Origin: an uncultured Aquimarina sp.
GTDB lineage: Bacteria; Bacteroidota; Bacteroidia; Flavobacteriales; Flavobacteriaceae
DNA length: 47,679 nt
Direction: 5' to 3'
NCBI GenBank assembly: GCA_947498455.1
Contig: CANMKK010000035.1
Location: 1-47,679, forward strand
Shown here: one piece after another, positions 45,240 through 47,679 of the stretch
How the letters are laid out: every line of letters starts with the position of its first letter
How positions within the stretch are numbered: position 1 is the stretch's first letter
Notes under the pieces: generated by a model
What the model was told of the DNA's origin: nothing
Seen by the model: the letters and a program-made list of their open reading frames with translations, nothing else
Database searches by the model: none
Translations under genes and position numbers: made by a program

Positions 45240-45523
45240 ATAACCTGCATATAATTAGTCTAGCATCTAGTCTCTATATTCTAATCTCCTGTCTCAATAC
45301 TCACTACTACATACTCATTACCAACATTCATAAGATTACTTCGTCGTACCTTCTCGTAATGACCGTCATTGCGAATGCAGTGAAACGGAATGAAGCACCC
45401 TTCTACTCCGCTCAGGGTTCGGGGTTTTTAATTATGAATTCAGAATTATGAATTATGTTTTTTTCTTTATTGTTAGTGCCTTATACTCACTTTCTAATTT
45501 CATATTTCCTTATTTCTACTTTA
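45240..45523. repeat. Inverted-orientation repeat block, left of the toxin-antitoxin module
   Basis: Carries reverse complements of the 27 kb array modules: CTAGTCTCTA block, TTACTTCGTCGTACC hairpin block and CTCCGCTCAGGGTTCGG block. A ~110-bp tail (45411-45523, GAATTCAGAATTATGAATTA and following) recurs at 46757-46866 and about 47155-47250. Confidence 0.7.
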
Positions 45524-45727
45524 GAGTTCTAAGTTGTTCATCTTGATGCCTCTTAGGATATAAATTTCTAAACGTTCTGTGATATAACTATAGCTGTGTG
45601 AGTTGGTAGCGTCGAGCATAGTCATAGAAAAAAATTAAAATAATAATATTCTCACATTTGTCTCAAAAGTAACAATTACGAGATCACCAAACACGACACT
45701 TCATAGATTTCATTAAATTATTTTGCT

Positions 45728-45735
45728 TATATTTG
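45728..45735 (+). promoter_or_regulatory. -7 element of the toxin-antitoxin module
   Basis: TATATTTG, a perfect TAnnTTTG match, 47 bp before the XRE gene start. The -33 region has TTT but no G. Confidence 0.45.
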
Positions 45736-45782
45736 TCCTGTATTCACTTTTTAGAGGTGTTTTTAATTAATATTTCTCGATT

Positions 45783-46118
45783 ATGACCATTGCGGAGCGT
45801 ATAAGATTATATAGGCAACAAAAAAACTTATCACAAGCAGAACTGGCAGAACGTTCAGGGGTAAATAATAAGAGTTTATCACGTTATGAACTTGGAAGCA
45901 GCATCCCTCCTGCAGATGCATTAAAATCAATAGCAGATGCACTTGGGGTATCTACAGATTCACTGTTGAGTGATGATAATATAACGATCAAGGATACACA
46001 ACTTCTTAAACGTTTTGAAGTAATACAGGATATGACAGGAGACAATAAAGCAATTATTATCAAGTTTTTAGACCTCGCTATTAGGGATTTTAAAACACAA
46101 CAAACCTATTCTTCTTAA
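45783..46118 (+). CDS. XRE-family helix-turn-helix regulator
   Basis: A 111-aa cytoplasmic DNA-binding protein. The helix-turn-helix lies at residues 5-60 (RIRLYRQQKNLSQAELAERSGVNNKSLSRYE), followed by a short helical C-terminal part. It starts a compact three-gene run: 8 bp to the antitoxin gene, which overlaps the toxin gene by one base. It likely regulates the module. The run lies between direct repeats, in line with acquired DNA. Confidence 0.9.
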   Translation: MTIAERIRLYRQQKNLSQAELAERSGVNNKSLSRYELGSSIPPADALKSIADALGVSTDSLLSDDNITIKDTQLLKRFEVIQDMTGDNKAIIIKFLDLAIRDFKTQQTYSS

Positions 46119-46126
46119 ATTTAGAC

Positions 46127-46360
46127 ATGATGAACTTACAATATATTTCAGATAGTAATGGTGTTCCTACTGGGGTCTTTATCCCTCTTAAGGATTGGAA
46201 CAAACTCAAAGAGAAGTACAACGATATTGAGACAGAGTTAAACGATATCCCAGAGTGGCATAAAGCTGAACTGGATAAACGTTTGGCAGATCATCGTAAC
46301 AACCCTGATCAGGTATTGGATTTTGATGAGACTATGGACGATATCGATAAAGAGTTATAA
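46127..46360 (+). CDS. Antitoxin of a RelE/ParE-type module
   Basis: A 77-aa acidic protein. Its C-terminal part (IPEWHKAELDKRLADHRNNP, then LDFDETMDDIDKEL) resembles the addiction-module component family that neutralises RelE/ParE toxins. The N-terminus (SDSNGVPTGVFIPLKDWNKL) resembles antitoxins with a Phd-like fold. The stop codon overlaps the toxin start (TAATG), so translation is coupled, as usual for antitoxin-toxin pairs. Confidence 0.85.
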   Translation: MMNLQYISDSNGVPTGVFIPLKDWNKLKEKYNDIETELNDIPEWHKAELDKRLADHRNNPDQVLDFDETMDDIDKEL

Positions 46361-46662
46361 TGTACAAATCTGTAATACTTCCTCTAGCCAAAGAAGATAT
46401 TATAAGTACCGCTAAATGGTACAATAAGCAGCAAAAAGGGTTAGGCAAACGTTTTACCAAAGAAGTCCGTAAAAAAGTAGCCCATATTCGTAAAAACCCT
46501 GAAAACATTGTTACACGCTACCGCGATGTTAAAACTGCTATTGTAGATGTGTTCCCTTATATGATCCATTTTATTGTGGATGAAGAAAATAAAACCATTA
46601 TTATCTCTGCAGTATTTGCAATGGCGCAGAACCCACAACATTGGGATACTAGAGAAGATTAA
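46360..46662 (+). CDS. RelE/ParE-family toxin
   Basis: A 100-aa basic protein of the RelE/ParE superfamily. LAKEDIISTAKWYNKQQKGLGKRF at residues 8-31, then VRKKVAHIRKNP and the late strand VFPYMIHFIVDEENKTIIISAVF, give the typical helix-helix-sheet pattern. Family members either cleave ribosome-bound mRNA or inhibit gyrase; sequence alone does not decide. Start codon overlaps the antitoxin stop. Confidence 0.9.
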   Translation: MYKSVILPLAKEDIISTAKWYNKQQKGLGKRFTKEVRKKVAHIRKNPENIVTRYRDVKTAIVDVFPYMIHFIVDEENKTIIISAVFAMAQNPQHWDTRED

Positions 46663-47679
46663 TACTATAAAAAACCAGCTACAAATCAATGTAACTGGTT
46701 CGTATCTTTTATTTCCTTACTCATTACAAACTAGCAATAGCCATACTATAGAACAGCAGGGGTTCGGTTTTTTTAATTAAGAATTCAGAATTATGAATTA
46801 TGTTTTTTTCTTTATTGTTAGTGCCTTATACTCACTTTCTAATTTCATATTTCCTTATTTCTACTCTATACCTAATACTCTATACGTGCTATTAGATTAC
46901 CCATTCGACTCCGCTCAGGGTTCGGTATTTTGTATTCGGTATTATTATAAAGATGTATATATGATTACTTTTTATTTAATTTGAGTCTAGCATCTAGTCT
47001 CTAGCATCTAGTCTCTAGCATCCAGATTCTAGTCTCCTGTCTCAATACTCAATACTCCATACTCATTACTAATATTCATCAGATTACTTCGTCGTACCTC
47101 CTCGTAATGACCGTCATTGCGAATGAAGTGAAACACCCTTCGACTCCGCTCAGGGTTCGTTTTTTTAATTATGAATTCGGAATTATGAATTATGTTTTTT
47201 TATTTTTAGTGCCTTATACTCACTTTCTAATTTCATATTTCCTTATTTCTACTGTATACCTAATACTCTATACTTGCTATTACATTGCCCCTTGCGACTC
47301 TGCTCTGGGTTCGATATTCTGTATCCTTATAAAGATGTATATATGATCACTTTTTATTTAATTGGAATCTAACATCTAGTCTCTAAGTTCTAGACTCCAA
47401 GTCACACATTTTGTCTCTTGTCTCCTGTATCCAATTTAAACCTCATCTCAATACTAATTACTCAACACTAACATTCATCAGATTAATTCGTTATTCTTCC
47501 TCGTAACGACCTACATACAATCTTTTAGTCTAGTTTCTAGCATCTAGTCTCTAAGTTCTAGACTCCAAGTCACACATTTTGTCTCTTGTCTCCTGTATCC
47601 TGTTTAAACCTCATCTCAATACTAATTACTCAACACTAACATTCATCAGATTAATTCGTTATTCTTCCTCGTAACGACC
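46663..47679. repeat. Dispersed repeat region right of the toxin-antitoxin module
   Basis: No gene is supported. It contains a second (46757-46866) and third (about 47155-47250) copy of the ~110-bp GAATTCAGAATTATGAATTA repeat, hairpin blocks (TTACTTCGTCGTACC, CTCCGCTCAGGGTTCG), and a two-unit tandem repeat of period ~168 bp (CATCTAGTCTCTAAGTTCTA at 47373 and 47541) that runs off the window. All are reverse complements of modules of the 27 kb array. Confidence 0.72.

Larger units (their letters stand above)
44720..45782. other. Intergenic region with a coding-like remnant and dispersed repeats
   Basis: At 44737-44852 a frame without start codon reads through cysteine-containing residues (SKCNCTVTVVGPKFTDNE) to a stop, possibly a broken small peptide gene. 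From about 45100 onward come repeat fragments (CTTCGACAGGCTCAG type, CTAGTCTCTA type, CCGCTCAGGGTTCGG type). A -7 element TATATTTG at 45728-45735 serves the XRE gene. Confidence 0.55.

Noticed and set aside
45110..45451. 113-aa open frame
   Set aside because: It consists of repeat DNA (CTAGTCTCTA and TTCGTCGTACC blocks), so the frame is incidental.
45400..47300. tRNA-like GGGTTCG motifs
   Set aside because: They occur within palindromic repeats and no cloverleaf can be drawn around them.
46793..47346. Short open frames right of the toxin gene
   Set aside because: They are encoded by dispersed repeats that recur elsewhere in the window; no family resemblance.

Overview
The window looks like chromosome of a marine flavobacterium (family Flavobacteriaceae; Aquimarina-like by general character). 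This rests on low GC, promoters of the Bacteroidetes type (TTTG, about 19 nt, TAnnTTTG), type IX secretion C-terminal sorting domains, a SusC/SusD pair, many lipoproteins, and the dispersed hairpin repeats common in this group. The genus is inference only; there is no rRNA or tRNA gene here.

Layout. 1-2.4 kb: no protein genes, but five copies of a unit that reads as a ~130 nt minus-strand small RNA gene, each with its own promoter and terminator. 2.5-4.3 kb: ECF sigma factor, membrane protein with a triple repeat, and a periplasmic sensor-like protein. 4.3-12.4 kb: lipoprotein with BNR-like repeats, an RsmB-type RNA methyltransferase, a secreted endonuclease I and purL. 12.5-18.1 kb: a small membrane protein and two tandem secreted M14 carboxypeptidases whose C-terminal halves are nearly identical. 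18.3-26.8 kb: fatty acid beta-oxidation cluster (acyl-CoA ligase, MarR regulator, fused hydroxyacyl-CoA dehydrogenase/enoyl-CoA hydratase, thiolase, acyl-CoA dehydrogenase). It has two matching palindromic operators and is interrupted by a small four-helix-bundle gene flanked by inverted repeats. 26.8-28.5 kb: six ~190 bp tandem repeats. 29.1-36.3 kb: SusC/SusD-type uptake locus with a HExxH lipoprotein and a DUF4302-type lipoprotein.

36.4-41.5 kb (minus strand) holds the most striking locus: a complete system resembling the Bacillus SDP (sporulation-delaying protein) cannibalism toxin. In transcription order it runs sigma factor, 75-aa protein, SdpC-like toxin precursor, SdpA, SdpB, SdpI-like immunity protein, alpha/beta hydrolase, DCC thiol-disulfide oxidoreductase. 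The precursor carries a lipobox, a GG site and only one cysteine in the toxin region, unlike the two-cysteine Bacillus toxin.

41.9-44.7 kb: two small proteins of unknown function and a TPR/AraC-type membrane regulator. 44.7-47.7 kb: dispersed repeats, in the opposite orientation to the 27 kb array, surrounding a three-gene module (XRE regulator, antitoxin, RelE/ParE toxin).

Functional assignments come from reading motifs by eye; no database search was run.
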